64,000 nt of DNA, from the NCBI GenBank assembly GCA_021372695.1, contig JAJFTY010000079.1, forward strand, positions 16,510 to 80,509, given 5' to 3'. The notes below the pieces were generated by a model. The model worked only from the letters and a program-made list of their open reading frames with translations, searched no databases and had not been told where the DNA came from. This document shows, piece by piece, positions 8,877 to 17,751 of this stretch. The position numbers were made by a program, and so were the translations under genes. Each line of letters begins with the position of its first letter. Position 1 is the first letter of the stretch. Source of the stretch: Deltaproteobacteria bacterium. GTDB taxonomy: Bacteria; Desulfobacterota; Syntrophia; Syntrophales; UBA5619.

Positions 8877-9992
8877 ATGAAAAAACGTATCGCTCTCGTC
8901 CTCCTGGTCCTGGTGATCGCCGTCGCCGCCCTGGCCGCCGTCAAGATGCTGCAGTTCAGAGCCATGGGCGAGCAGGCCAAGAAAGCCGTGCCTCCTCCGG
9001 AGCCGGTGACCACGGCCGTGGCCGGATCGGACTCCTGGGAAATCTCGCTGTCGGCGGTCGGAACGCTCGTTCCGGTCCAGGGGGTCACCGTGGCGGCCGA
9101 GCTCACGGGAAAAGTCGTGGAGATCGCCTTTCAGCCCGGGGAAAAGGTGCAGAAAGGGGATCTGCTGATCCGCCAGGACACGAGTTCGGAAGAGGCCCAG
9201 CTTTCCGGCGCCGCAGCCCAGGCAGAGCTGACCCGCACCGTTCTGGCCCGAAACGCCCAGTTGCTTCCGGACCGGATCGTCTCCCAGACGGACTACGACG
9301 CGTCCGCCGCGAACCGGGAGCAGGCGACGGCCCAGACCGACAACATCCGCGCCCTCATCGGCAAAAAGACGATCCGCGCCCCTTTCAGCGGGCGTCTCGG
9401 CATCCGGCAGGTGAATTCCGGCCAGATCCTCCGCGAGGGTGATCCGATCGTCACGCTGCAATCCCTCGATCCCATCTTCGTCAACTTCGGCCTCCCCCAG
9501 CAGGATCTGTCCCGATTGCGGCAAGGCCTGCCGGTGCGGGTCACCTGCGATGCCCTGCCGGGGCTCACGATCGCGGGGCTCGTCAGCGCAGTGAACCCGC
9601 TGGTCGATGCCGATACACGAAATATCCAGATCCAGGCCACGCTGGCAAACCGTGAAGAAAAACTGCTGCCCGGCATGTTCGTCAATGTGGCGGTCCGCCT
9701 CCCCGTCCGGAAGAAGGTGCTCGTCATCCCGGCAACCGCCGTGCTCTATGCCCCGTATGGCGACTCGGTCTTCGTCGTCACCGACGTCAAGGAGGGGGGC
9801 AAGGCGGTTCGCCAGCAGTTCGTCCGGCTGGGCGAAAAGCGCGGCGACTTCGTGGCGGTGGCCGACGGGCTCAAAGCCGGTGAGAATATCGTCAGCACAG
9901 GCGTGTTCAAGCTGCGCAACGGCCAGTCGGTCGTGATCGACAACCGAAAGGCCCCGACCTTCAAGACATCGCCCACGCCCGGGAACGGCTGA
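8877..9992 (+). CDS. RND efflux periplasmic adaptor (membrane fusion protein)
   Basis: 371 residues from the chosen start MKKRIALVLLVLVIAVAAL, whose hydrophobic segment anchors the protein in the inner membrane. In-frame ATGs at 8832 and 8868 are alternatives; none has a strong ribosome-binding site. The HlyD/AcrA architecture is visible: a barrel-sandwich hybrid with ELTGKVVEIAFQPGEKVQKG near 80-100, a helical hairpin of Ala/Gln-rich sequence, then TIRAPFSGRLGIRQVNSGQ, and a C-terminal beta-barrel. The adaptor bridges the RND pump to an outer-membrane channel. The pump gene starts two bases after its stop. No outer-membrane factor is encoded next to them. Confidence 0.92.
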   Translation: MKKRIALVLLVLVIAVAALAAVKMLQFRAMGEQAKKAVPPPEPVTTAVAGSDSWEISLSAVGTLVPVQGVTVAAELTGKVVEIAFQPGEKVQKGDLLIRQDTSSEEAQLSGAAAQAELTRTVLARNAQLLPDRIVSQTDYDASAANREQATAQTDNIRALIGKKTIRAPFSGRLGIRQVNSGQILREGDPIVTLQSLDPIFVNFGLPQQDLSRLRQGLPVRVTCDALPGLTIAGLVSAVNPLVDADTRNIQIQATLANREEKLLPGMFVNVAVRLPVRKKVLVIPATAVLYAPYGDSVFVVTDVKEGGKAVRQQFVRLGEKRGDFVAVADGLKAGENIVSTGVFKLRNGQSVVIDNRKAPTFKTSPTPGNG

Positions 9993-9994
9993 CC

Positions 9995-12900
9995 ATGAAA
10001 TTCACCGACCTTTTCATCCGCCGGCCCGTACTGGCCATCGTCATCAACCTGCTCATCATCGTCGCCGGCCTTCAGGCGATCAAAAACCTCAACGTCCGCC
10101 AGTATCCGCGCAGCGAGAACGCGTCTGTGACGGTCACCACCGTGTACGTGGGCGCAAGCGCAGATCTGGTGCGCGGCTTTATCACCTCGCCCCTGGAGCG
10201 GGTCATCGCCGCCGCCGACGGGATCGAATACCTGGAGTCGCAGAGCACGCTCGGCCTCTCCACCATCACCGCACGCCTCAGGCTCAACTACGACTCCACC
10301 AAAGCCCTGGCCGAGATCAGCTCCAAGGTCGACCAGGTGCGCAACGACCTCCCCCCGGAAGCGGAGGTGCCGGTCATCAACATCGAATCGGCCGACAGCC
10401 GGTTCGCTTCGGCCTATCTGAGCTTCAGTTCCGACATCCTTGAGCAGAACGAGATCACCGATTTCCTGGTCCGGGTCGTCCAGCCGCGGCTCTCGGCCAT
10501 CCCGGGGGTGCAGCGGGCCGACATTCTCGGGGCGCGGACCTTTGCCATGCGCATCTGGCTCAAACCCGACCGGATGGGCGCCCTGAACGTGAGCCCGGCC
10601 CAGGTGCGCCAAGTGCTCGCGGCCAACAACTTCCTGGCCGCGCTCGGCCGGAGCAAGGGAGAGTACATCCAGGTCAACCTGACCGCCGACACCAACCTCA
10701 ACACGATCCAGGACTTCCGGCGGCTCGTGGTCAGCCAGCGCAACGGGATCATCGTCCGGCTCTCCGACATCGCCGATGTGGCTCTTGGAGCCGAGGATTA
10801 CGATACCGAGGTCCGTTTCACCGGCCGGACCGCGGTGTTCATGGGAATCTGGCCGCTGCCGAACGCCAACTCCCTGGATGTCATCAAACGGGTGCGCGTC
10901 GAGATGGAGTCCCTCCAGCGCGACCTGCCCGTCGGACTCAAGGGGCTGGTCGCCTACGATGCCACGGATTACATCTCGAACGCCATCCATGAGGTGCTCA
11001 AGACTCTCAGCGACACGCTCGTGATCGTGATGGTCGTCATATTCCTCTTCCTCGGCTCCTACCGCTCGGTTCTTGTGCCGGTGGTGGCGATCCCCCTGTC
11101 GCTGATCGGCGCCGTCTTTCTCATGCAGATGTTCGGGTTCACCGTCAACCTGCTCACCCTCCTGGCCATCGTCCTCTCGGTGGGGCTCGTGGTCGACGAT
11201 GCCATCATCGTGGTTGAAAACGTCGAGCGACACCTGCGTGAAGGGAAATCGCCGAAGGATGCCGCATTGACCGGCGCGCGCGAACTGGTCGGGCCGATCA
11301 TCGCGATGACCGTCACCCTCGCGACGGTCTACCTTCCGATCGGACTGCAGGGAGGGCTGACCGGCTCACTCTTCCGCGAATTTGCCTTTACCCTGGCCGG
11401 GGCGGTTGCCATCTCCGGAGTCGTGGCCCTGACCCTGTCGCCCGTCATGTCGGCCAGCCTCCTCAAGCCGGGTGGCGAAAAGCGAGGCCTGGCCGGAATG
11501 ATCACCCGCCACTTCGACCAGTTCAAGAACTTCTACGGCCGCCTCCTCGACGCCACCCTGGCCACACGTCCGGCGGTCTACGCCGTCTGGATCGTGGTCA
11601 CCCTCATCGGGCCGGCGATGTTCATCATGTCCGCCAAGGAACTCGCGCCGACGGAGGACCAGGGGGTCATTTTCGGAATCCTCGACGCCTCGGCCAACTC
11701 CACGGTCGACCAGAACAGCCGCTATGCCGCGGAGGTGAACCGGGCCTTTGTGAGCGTCCCGGAGACGGAGTTCACCTTCCAGATTACCTTCCCCAACTCG
11801 GGGTTCGGCGGCATGGTCGTCAAACCCTGGGATCAGAGGAAGCGCACGATCTATCAGATCCTGCCCGAGGTCCAGCAGACGCTTCATGCCATCCCCGGAA
11901 TCCGGATCTTCCCGACGCTTCCGCCCGCCCTGCCCGGCGGCGGCGACTTCCCGGTCGAATTTGTCCTGGCATCGACGGCCGAGACCACGCAGATCCTGGA
12001 ATTTGCCAACCGGCTGCAGATGAAGGCGATAGAGAGCAAGATGTTCGCCTTTCCGCCGCTCATCGACGTCAAGATCGACCAGCCGGAGTCACGATTCATC
12101 ATCGACCGGGACAAGGTGGCCTCCCTGGGGCTGAACCTGGGCCAGGTCGCCGGCGACCTAGCCAGCATGGTCGGCGGCAACTACTTGAACCGATTCGACA
12201 TCGCCGGGCGCAGCTACAAAGTCATTCCGCAGGTCCAGCGCGTCGACCGCCTCAACCCCGGCCAGCTCGCCGACGTCTATGTCACCGGCCCGAACGGGAA
12301 GTTGGTCCCGCTTTCCACCGTCGCGACCCTTCGCGAATCGGTGGTACCCCGTTCGCTCAATCGCTTTCAGCAGCTCAATGCCGTCAAGATCAGCGGGGTG
12401 GCCATACGGCCGCTGGACGAGGCGCTCCGCTTTCTGGAGGACGAGGCCGCCAAGATCCTGCCCCAGGGATACGTCATCGACTACACGGGGGAGTCCCGCC
12501 AACTGCGGGTGGAGGGGAGCCGATTCGTCCCCGCCTTCAGCTTGGCGGTCATCCTGATTTTCCTGGTCCTGGCCGCCCAGTTCAACAGCTTCCGCGACCC
12601 CCTCGTCATCCTGGCGGGTTCGGTGCCGCTGGCCATGACCGGTGCACTCCTCTTCACCTTTCTGAAGATCCCCGACCCCAACGTCCCGTTCTGGACCTAT
12701 GGCTGGACGACCACGCTCAACATCTACTCGCAGGTGGGGCTGGTGACCCTCGTCGGGCTCGTTTCCAAGAACGGCATCCTGATCGTCGAATTCGCCAATC
12801 AGCTGCAACTCACGGGGCTGTCGAAACTGGACGCGGTGCGCCAGGCAGCCGCCATCCGCCTCCGGCCGATCCTCATGGTCAGCGCAGCCACGATCGCGGG

Positions 12901-13090
12901 CCACTTTCCATTGACCCTGGTCACCGGCGCCGGTGCCGCGGCCCGCAACTCCATCGGTCTGGTACTGGTCGGCGGGATGTTCGTCGGCACCTTCTTCACA
13001 CTGTTCGTCGTGCCGTCCATCTACATGCTCATCGCCCGGGACCACGGCAAGGACCGTCCCAGTGACGCGCACATCGCACCGCCGGCCTGA
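9995..13090 (+). CDS. RND multidrug efflux pump (HAE1 family)
   Basis: 1031 residues, the normal length of an AcrB/MexF-like proton-driven exporter. TM1 is in FIRRPVLAIVINLLIIVAG at residues 7-26. The first large periplasmic loop follows, then TM2-TM6 from about 337. TM4 carries the proton-relay pair in GLVVDDAIIVVENVERHL near residues 400-417. A second periplasmic loop (about 560-860) and TM8-TM12 complete the duplicated architecture, with GLVSKNGILIVEFANQ in TM10 supplying the usual Lys. Substrates cannot be predicted. It is translationally close-coupled to the adaptor. Confidence 0.96.
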   Translation: MKFTDLFIRRPVLAIVINLLIIVAGLQAIKNLNVRQYPRSENASVTVTTVYVGASADLVRGFITSPLERVIAAADGIEYLESQSTLGLSTITARLRLNYDSTKALAEISSKVDQVRNDLPPEAEVPVINIESADSRFASAYLSFSSDILEQNEITDFLVRVVQPRLSAIPGVQRADILGARTFAMRIWLKPDRMGALNVSPAQVRQVLAANNFLAALGRSKGEYIQVNLTADTNLNTIQDFRRLVVSQRNGIIVRLSDIADVALGAEDYDTEVRFTGRTAVFMGIWPLPNANSLDVIKRVRVEMESLQRDLPVGLKGLVAYDATDYISNAIHEVLKTLSDTLVIVMVVIFLFLGSYRSVLVPVVAIPLSLIGAVFLMQMFGFTVNLLTLLAIVLSVGLVVDDAIIVVENVERHLREGKSPKDAALTGARELVGPIIAMTVTLATVYLPIGLQGGLTGSLFREFAFTLAGAVAISGVVALTLSPVMSASLLKPGGEKRGLAGMITRHFDQFKNFYGRLLDATLATRPAVYAVWIVVTLIGPAMFIMSAKELAPTEDQGVIFGILDASANSTVDQNSRYAAEVNRAFVSVPETEFTFQITFPNSGFGGMVVKPWDQRKRTIYQILPEVQQTLHAIPGIRIFPTLPPALPGGGDFPVEFVLASTAETTQILEFANRLQMKAIESKMFAFPPLIDVKIDQPESRFIIDRDKVASLGLNLGQVAGDLASMVGGNYLNRFDIAGRSYKVIPQVQRVDRLNPGQLADVYVTGPNGKLVPLSTVATLRESVVPRSLNRFQQLNAVKISGVAIRPLDEALRFLEDEAAKILPQGYVIDYTGESRQLRVEGSRFVPAFSLAVILIFLVLAAQFNSFRDPLVILAGSVPLAMTGALLFTFLKIPDPNVPFWTYGWTTTLNIYSQVGLVTLVGLVSKNGILIVEFANQLQLTGLSKLDAVRQAAAIRLRPILMVSAATIAGHFPLTLVTGAGAAARNSIGLVLVGGMFVGTFFTLFVVPSIYMLIARDHGKDRPSDAHIAPPA

Positions 13091-13102
13091 AAGGAGGCAT
13101 CC

Positions 13103-13141
13103 ATGATTTCTTCCGATGTGAACGGGAAGGGTACACCGTAG
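13103..13141 (+). pseudogene. Possible remnant start of a gene after the RND pump
   Basis: A very good ribosome-binding site (AAGGAGG, five bases from ATG) starts a 12-codon reading frame MISSDVNGKGTP and then TAG. The start lies 12 bases after the pump stop, where an outer-membrane factor or accessory gene would be expected. Repeat copy R1 begins 35 bases further on. I read it as the stump of a gene lost at the repeat, but a meaningless short frame cannot be excluded. Confidence 0.35.
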
Positions 13142-13176
13142 ATGCCGGCCCGGAGATGATGTTCCTCTGTATCCGC

Positions 13177-13241
13177 AGTTTGAACCTCCCATTGCGCTTC
13201 CATTCAATCCTCATTGCGGATCCCGAGTTCCGGCGATTAGA
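13177..13241. repeat. Dispersed intergenic repeat R1, copy 2
   Basis: 65 bases matching 8717-8780 in the same orientation (see copy 1). It sits between the end of the efflux operon and the lytic transglycosylase. Confidence 0.7.
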
Positions 13242-13306
13242 ATCCATCGAAACGAGATACCGATCCATCCATGGCTTATCGCACGCACAGATACGAGGAG
13301 ATATCA

Positions 13307-13987
13307 TTGAAGAGAGCACCGGGAAAGATGAGAATACCTTTGTCCGCGGCACTTCTGCTCATCTCCGCCGTCATGGCGCCGATGGTGCCCGATTTCGAAA
13401 GGGGGTTGCGGCTCGAGGGCTCACTGTCTCCGGTTCCGGGCAGTGAAACGGTAAGACACGCCATGGTGAAATCCATCCGCTGGGCCGATGACGAGGTGAT
13501 CCGCGGGTGGGTGCAGAAGGCAAATCTCAAGTATGGCCGTCACATCGATCTCATATCTGCGGAAAACGGGATCAGCCAGGCGGAAATCAAAGCGATCGCC
13601 GTCGTCGAGTCACTGATCTGCGAACGGGCGAAGTCCGGCGAAGGCGCCATCGGACTGATGGGCATCAAAAGGGGAACCGCCCGGGATATGGGGTTCAACA
13701 ACATCGATCGTCCCGTCGACAACCTGAAGGCGGGAGCCAAATATTACCGGCGGCTCGTCCATCGGTTCAAGGACAGGGAACTGGCCATGGCGGCTTACAA
13801 TCTCGGCCCGGCCCGGCTTGAGGAGAGGCTGGGCGGGGGTTTCGACCCCCAGACTATGGACTACATTTGGAAAATCCGACGCGTCATGAACATCATCTCC
13901 CGATCCGCTCCAGGGGTCCCGGTCTTTCGAGAGCGGCAATCGATGGCCTTCAATTTTTCGACCCAATCAAAGGAGGGCATACCATGA
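13307..13987 (+). CDS. Exported lytic transglycosylase (SLT family)
   Basis: 226 residues. TTG at 13307 is chosen because GAGGAG lies six bases upstream; the ATG at 13328 is a weaker alternative. A signal peptide is clear (KMRIPLSAALLLISAVMAP). The SLT catalytic domain starts near residue 75: KAIAVVESLI holds the catalytic Glu, followed by GAIGLMGIKRGTARDMGF (the usual GLMQ appears as GLMG), NLKAGAKYYRRLV and AMAAYNLGPARLEERL. It would cleave peptidoglycan glycan strands in the periplasm. Its stop overlaps a start codon (ATGA) of a downstream gene that is broken after ten codons. Confidence 0.88.
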   Translation: MKRAPGKMRIPLSAALLLISAVMAPMVPDFERGLRLEGSLSPVPGSETVRHAMVKSIRWADDEVIRGWVQKANLKYGRHIDLISAENGISQAEIKAIAVVESLICERAKSGEGAIGLMGIKRGTARDMGFNNIDRPVDNLKAGAKYYRRLVHRFKDRELAMAAYNLGPARLEERLGGGFDPQTMDYIWKIRRVMNIISRSAPGVPVFRERQSMAFNFSTQSKEGIP

Positions 13988-14058
13988 GTTCCATCACAAC
14001 CAAGGGCGGGAGGAGTGTATCAGTTTGTGTCAGTCTGGTGCAGAGAAGCCTCACGTAG
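13984..14058 (+). pseudogene. Truncated gene coupled to the lytic transglycosylase
   Basis: ATG at 13984 overlaps the transglycosylase stop (ATGA) and has AAAGGAGG seven bases upstream, the layout of a translationally coupled second gene. Only MSSITTKGGR is native. From base 14015 the sequence is the inverted-repeat element, and the frame ends at TAG 14056-14058 inside it. The original product is unknown. Confidence 0.5.
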
Positions 14059-14258
14059 CGCGATTGAAAGGTTTTTCGGGCACCCCGCCGGCAAGCGAAG
14101 CGGCCGCAACGGCAACTGTCTGAGCGCCGGCAAGCGCGGAATTCGGAGAATCAGCGGAGCGAAGCGAAGCTGATTTTGCCGTTGCAGCGCAGCTAGCCGT
14201 TGCGGGGTCGAAAAAGAGGTGAGCGCCAGTGAGGCGTCGGCACCTCAAATTGAGACAC
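14015..14258. mobile_element. 244-bp inverted-repeat element (MITE or IS remnant), copy A
   Basis: The left end GTGTATCAGTTTG (14015-14027) and the right end CAAATTGAGACAC (14246-14258) are inverted repeats of one another with two mismatches (GTGTMTCARTTTG). No transposase frame lies inside. The interior is rich in short AGCGAAGC motifs and includes a 38-bp segment (14138-14175) that recurs, reversed, at 17533-17570. A shorter relative with the same ends is at 51903-51960. Both neighbouring genes are broken at its ends. Confidence 0.65.
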
Positions 14259-14610
14259 CACCAGGACGTGAGACCTGATCAACGCGGATCTGCTCGCGTT
14301 CATCGATACAGCCGCAGGCCTCCGTGATCCGGGCACGCTTCAGGAAATCGGCATCGGTCCGGGCGGTGACCGGGATGACCGGAATATCCAGACGGGCGCG
14401 GATTCGTTCGGCGATGGCCACGCCATCCATCTCTCCCGCAAGCGGGATATCCACCAGGATCAGGTCCGGATGTCCCGACGCCGCTTCGCGAACAGCTTCG
14501 CCTCCCGGGATCGCGATGGCGGGAGCAGAGTATCCCAGCCGGGTCAGCGCGTCTTGCAGGCCCAGCGCGCAAACGCCCTCGCCAACGATCAGGATCCGTG
14601 AATCAGGCAC
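14245..14610 (-). pseudogene. Degenerate, C-terminally truncated response-regulator receiver domain
   Basis: 121 residues from GTG at 14610, which has GGAGGGAG upstream. The receiver fold is recognisable: ILIVGEGVCALGLQDALTRL, HPDLILVDIPLAGEMDG (retaining the phospho-acceptor Asp) and ARLDIPVIPVTARTDADFLK. The acidic pair normally in the first strand is lost (VGEG), and the conserved Lys after the fifth strand is absent. The last few codons come from the inverted-repeat element. I treat it as non-functional. Confidence 0.6.
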
Positions 14611-14782
14611 TGTTGTTCTCCCTCCTTGATCGCCGTGGATTGTCTCTTCGCGGCGGACAGGACCATCCGGCGGTTGCTCTGCCGCAGAAGAGGGGTTGCT
14701 GCCGGGTGGATTTGACTGCCCCGAAGGGTGTGGGGTTTTGCGGCCCCCCACCCTTCGGAAACGGAGAAGAGAGGAATAGAGG

Positions 14783-16171
14783 TTAAGCCAATCCTTTCGG
14801 GACCTTCAACGGAACAGCCACCGGGCTTACGAAACGGTTCACGATCTTTAGGGTGTTGCCCACGTTGAGCTTCCGGAAGAGCAGGCCGAACTGGGCCTCG
14901 AGCTCTTTTCCCAGGGCTCCTCGCACCGGCCATGAGAGATCCCACATCTCCCGCTTGAAGGGGCCGGTCCCCTTCTTCCGGGTCTTGTAGAAGAACTGTT
15001 CTTCCGTATCCCCCTCCTTGCGGTCGCCAGCGGCTTCCCGCTTCAGGTAGTCATAGATCTGAGCATGGAGGGCGGCCGGGAAGTTCGGGCTGTCGAAGAT
15101 GATGTTCTGGAATCCCGTGGCAAGATGGATCTCCGCCGTCCCCGTCGCCGGGAACCGGTCGAAGGCCTCGTCGGGCAGGGTCGAGGCGCCGTGCTGCACG
15201 GCTCCCGCCAGACCGTACCGGGAGCGCGCTTCGCGCGAAAGCTTCTCCAGGGTATCGAAATCGAGTTTCACCTTGGCGACGCTGCCGTCGGCGAGCGGAA
15301 TCCCGCCGTGGGTCGTCCCCGTCTGGACGCTGATCTTGCTGATCCCCTTCAGATTCGGTCCGCTCTTGCGGAGGGTCTCCAGATACCCCTCCATGAATGC
15401 CTCAAGCTCCTCCACCGTGCTGTTCTTGCCCCCGACCTCTCCGATCTCGCCGCCCACCGAAACCGTGATTCCCGCCGGCTCCAGATCCCGGATCAGGGTG
15501 GTCATCTCGGCGGCCAGGCCGTAGTTGAGCCTCTGCTGCTTTTTCACCGTCGGCTCCGAGAGGTCCACAAGCGTCGAGGAATCGATGTCGATGTTGTAGA
15601 AGCCGGCTTCGATCGCCTCCCAGATCAGGTCCTTGACCGCCTTGACCTCGGCCGCCGGGTCCTTCGCATATTTCTTTGCGCCAACCTGGAAGTGGTCGCC
15701 CTGGATGAAGAGGGGCCCCCGGTATCCCGTCCTGATGGCGGCGGCCGTGACGGCGCAGGTGTACTCCTCGGGCGGCTGCTGCGTGTAGCCCATTTCCGAC
15801 CGGGCGATCTCGAAGATCATCGCCCCCGTGCCCGCAGCCAAGGCGGCCCGGAAGACCGCCTGGGCGGTATCGTAAGTGAGGGCGCGGATATTGATGGCCG
15901 GCACCGTGAAACCGGACACCTCGCCCCGGCCCATCGCCTCGTACAGCCCTTGGATCGAGGCGGCATGGATGCCCAGCGCCGCCGCGGCCCGGCGGATCAG
16001 CCAGCGGGCGGCCGCCCGCGTCTCCTCGCTCGGGGAGAAAACCGCCGTCCGGATCAGATCTTCGATCCTCTCCTCCCGGAGCCGTTTCTCGTCCACCCGT
16101 ACATCGCCGCCCTCAACCGCCAGCACGCCCTCCATCGCCTTCTTCAGCAAATCCACATTCTCGAAGATCAT
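14783..16171 (-). CDS. Class II fructose-bisphosphate aldolase family protein
   Basis: 462 residues, longer than the 300-360 of E. coli-type enzymes; the extra length is an N-terminal region of about 85 residues and a C-terminal tail. The start MIFENVDLLKKAM has GAGGTGA five bases upstream. Metal- and substrate-binding blocks are LFIQGDHFQVG, NIDIDSSTLVDLS, VSVGGEIGEVGGKNSTVEE and SVQTGTTHGG. It would reversibly condense DHAP with an aldehyde, probably glyceraldehyde-3-phosphate. Fructose-1,6-bisphosphatase lies directly upstream in the same direction, so the pair gives the last two carbon steps of gluconeogenesis. Another ketose-bisphosphate substrate is possible. Confidence 0.85.
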   Translation of the reverse strand: MIFENVDLLKKAMEGVLAVEGGDVRVDEKRLREERIEDLIRTAVFSPSEETRAAARWLIRRAAAALGIHAASIQGLYEAMGRGEVSGFTVPAINIRALTYDTAQAVFRAALAAGTGAMIFEIARSEMGYTQQPPEEYTCAVTAAAIRTGYRGPLFIQGDHFQVGAKKYAKDPAAEVKAVKDLIWEAIEAGFYNIDIDSSTLVDLSEPTVKKQQRLNYGLAAEMTTLIRDLEPAGITVSVGGEIGEVGGKNSTVEELEAFMEGYLETLRKSGPNLKGISKISVQTGTTHGGIPLADGSVAKVKLDFDTLEKLSREARSRYGLAGAVQHGASTLPDEAFDRFPATGTAEIHLATGFQNIIFDSPNFPAALHAQIYDYLKREAAGDRKEGDTEEQFFYKTRKKGTGPFKREMWDLSWPVRGALGKELEAQFGLLFRKLNVGNTLKIVNRFVSPVAVPLKVPKGLA

Positions 16172-16227
16172 GGTCTCACCTCGCTCATGCATTGAAAAGG
16201 CCCCGGTCCCTGGGCCGGTCGTCTCCG

Positions 16228-17175
16228 CTACGGCGCTCCCGCCGCAAGGAATTCCATCGCTTTTCCCACTTCGAAGCGGCTCCCGATGTAGATCGGGCAG
16301 CGCTGTTCCAGATCGTCCACCCGGATCGAGAGGATCTCCTCCTTGCCGTCGGTGGCCACCCCCCCGGCCTGTTCGATGATGAAGGCCATCGGCTGAAGCT
16401 CGAAGAGCAGCCTGAGTTTTCCCCGGGGGCTCTTCTTCAGGGCGGGATAGGTGAAGATCCCGCCGCGCTTGATCAGAATCTGATTGATGTCCGGAACGAA
16501 CCCGCCACTGTAGCGGAGCTTGTAGCCTTCCGCTTCGAGATACTCGAGAAACTTCAAATGGCTTTCCGTGTAATCCTTCCGGAGCCCTCCGGGGCTGTAG
16601 ATGGAGCCGCGCTCCTTGATGTTGATATTCTCCTCGGAGAGGACGTACTCCCCTTCCCGGTTCAGGACGAACTCATGCGCCCCCTTGCCGGCCGAGTAGA
16701 CCATCGTGATGAGCGGACCGTAGGTGATGTAGAGGGCAGCCACCATGGTGTCCCGGCCCCGCGAAAAGACCGACTCTTTGTGGATGCCGATGATCGTCCC
16801 GATGGCCAGGTTGGTGTCCACGAGCGACGAGCCGTCCAGCGGGTCCGCGGTGACGAAGTATTTCTCCCGCCCCTTGCCGAGCAGGACGACCGCATCCTGC
16901 TCCTCCGAGGCGTACTCGCGGACAAAGCCGGAAAACTGGAGCTGGTTCTTCATGATCTCATCGGAACTCCGGTCGAGGGAGAGTTGCTCCTCCCCGTAGA
17001 GGTTCTTGAAACCGGCCAGCTTCCGGTTCGATTCATGGATCTTGGCGGAAATGTATTTGCCCGTGACCGCGATCTGCCAGATCAACCGGCGGAGTTCCTC
17101 CTCCACACCGGCCATCCACATCTGGCGCCGCAGATCGACCACAAACTTGGTGTAATCCGATATCCCCTCGCCCAT
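16228..17175 (-). CDS. fbp: Fructose-1,6-bisphosphatase class I
   Basis: 315 residues. Hydrolyses fructose-1,6-bisphosphate to fructose-6-phosphate in gluconeogenesis. The metal/phosphate motif TADPLDGSSLVDTNLAIGTI lies near residues 116-135, and the region LQPMAFIIEQAGGVATDG holds the C-terminal active-site stretch. ATG at 17175 has GGAGGAAG upstream. The N-terminal region GEGISDYTKFVVDLRR differs from E. coli but fits delta-proteobacterial enzymes. The aldolase gene is 56 bases downstream. Confidence 0.93.
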   Translation of the reverse strand: MGEGISDYTKFVVDLRRQMWMAGVEEELRRLIWQIAVTGKYISAKIHESNRKLAGFKNLYGEEQLSLDRSSDEIMKNQLQFSGFVREYASEEQDAVVLLGKGREKYFVTADPLDGSSLVDTNLAIGTIIGIHKESVFSRGRDTMVAALYITYGPLITMVYSAGKGAHEFVLNREGEYVLSEENINIKERGSIYSPGGLRKDYTESHLKFLEYLEAEGYKLRYSGGFVPDINQILIKRGGIFTYPALKKSPRGKLRLLFELQPMAFIIEQAGGVATDGKEEILSIRVDDLEQRCPIYIGSRFEVGKAMEFLAAGAP

Positions 17176-17751
17176 TGTTCGCTTCCTCCGTGAATTGAAA
17201 AGAGAGATACAGGCTTCGACCTGTTGCAAGAGTATTTCCAAGAGCCCGGGAAAAGAGCGCACCGGTTTTGCCCGATGCATTTTCGCCGTAATAGATAGAA
17301 AATTATCGGCAAGAATGCAATCTCTTTTTGCCGTCCGGCACGGCAAACGGGCCGGCAGGGCCGCGTCAATGTTGCGTGTATGTGGCTGGACAAGTGGTCC
17401 CACAGCTCACCGGTGGAATTGCTGGCCCGTTCTAAAGCTCGGCCGCTCCACTTCCCAAGCTCGCCCTACGGCCTTCGAACATGGGAAGTGGCCGCACCGC
17501 CGACGCCCCCTCGCCAAGACGGGCGCCCCATCAATGAGCTTCGCTGCGCTCCGCAGATTCTTCGAATTCCACAAAAGGTTCGCTCAGGAACCATTTGCCA
17601 CCGGCTGTGACGGCGGCCTGAACGGGCGGTTCGCCGATTGACAACCGCCGGCAACCGTTATAGAGAATGAATCATCTTCGCAAACCCCTTGAGCGGCCGG
17701 TTCCGGCCGAAAGGATCCCGGCGTTCCCGTCTGCGGATCGGAAAGGAGACC
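17176..17751. other. 576-base non-coding stretch with repeats
   Basis: No gene could be supported. It holds a perfect 10-bp hairpin CCACTTCCCA/TGGGAAGTGG (17448-17457 and 17482-17491) and a segment at 17533-17570 that matches, in reverse, part of the element at 14138-14175. The fbp leader (17176-17330) is AT-richer and may contain its promoter, but no clear -35/-10 pair was found. Confidence 0.5.
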
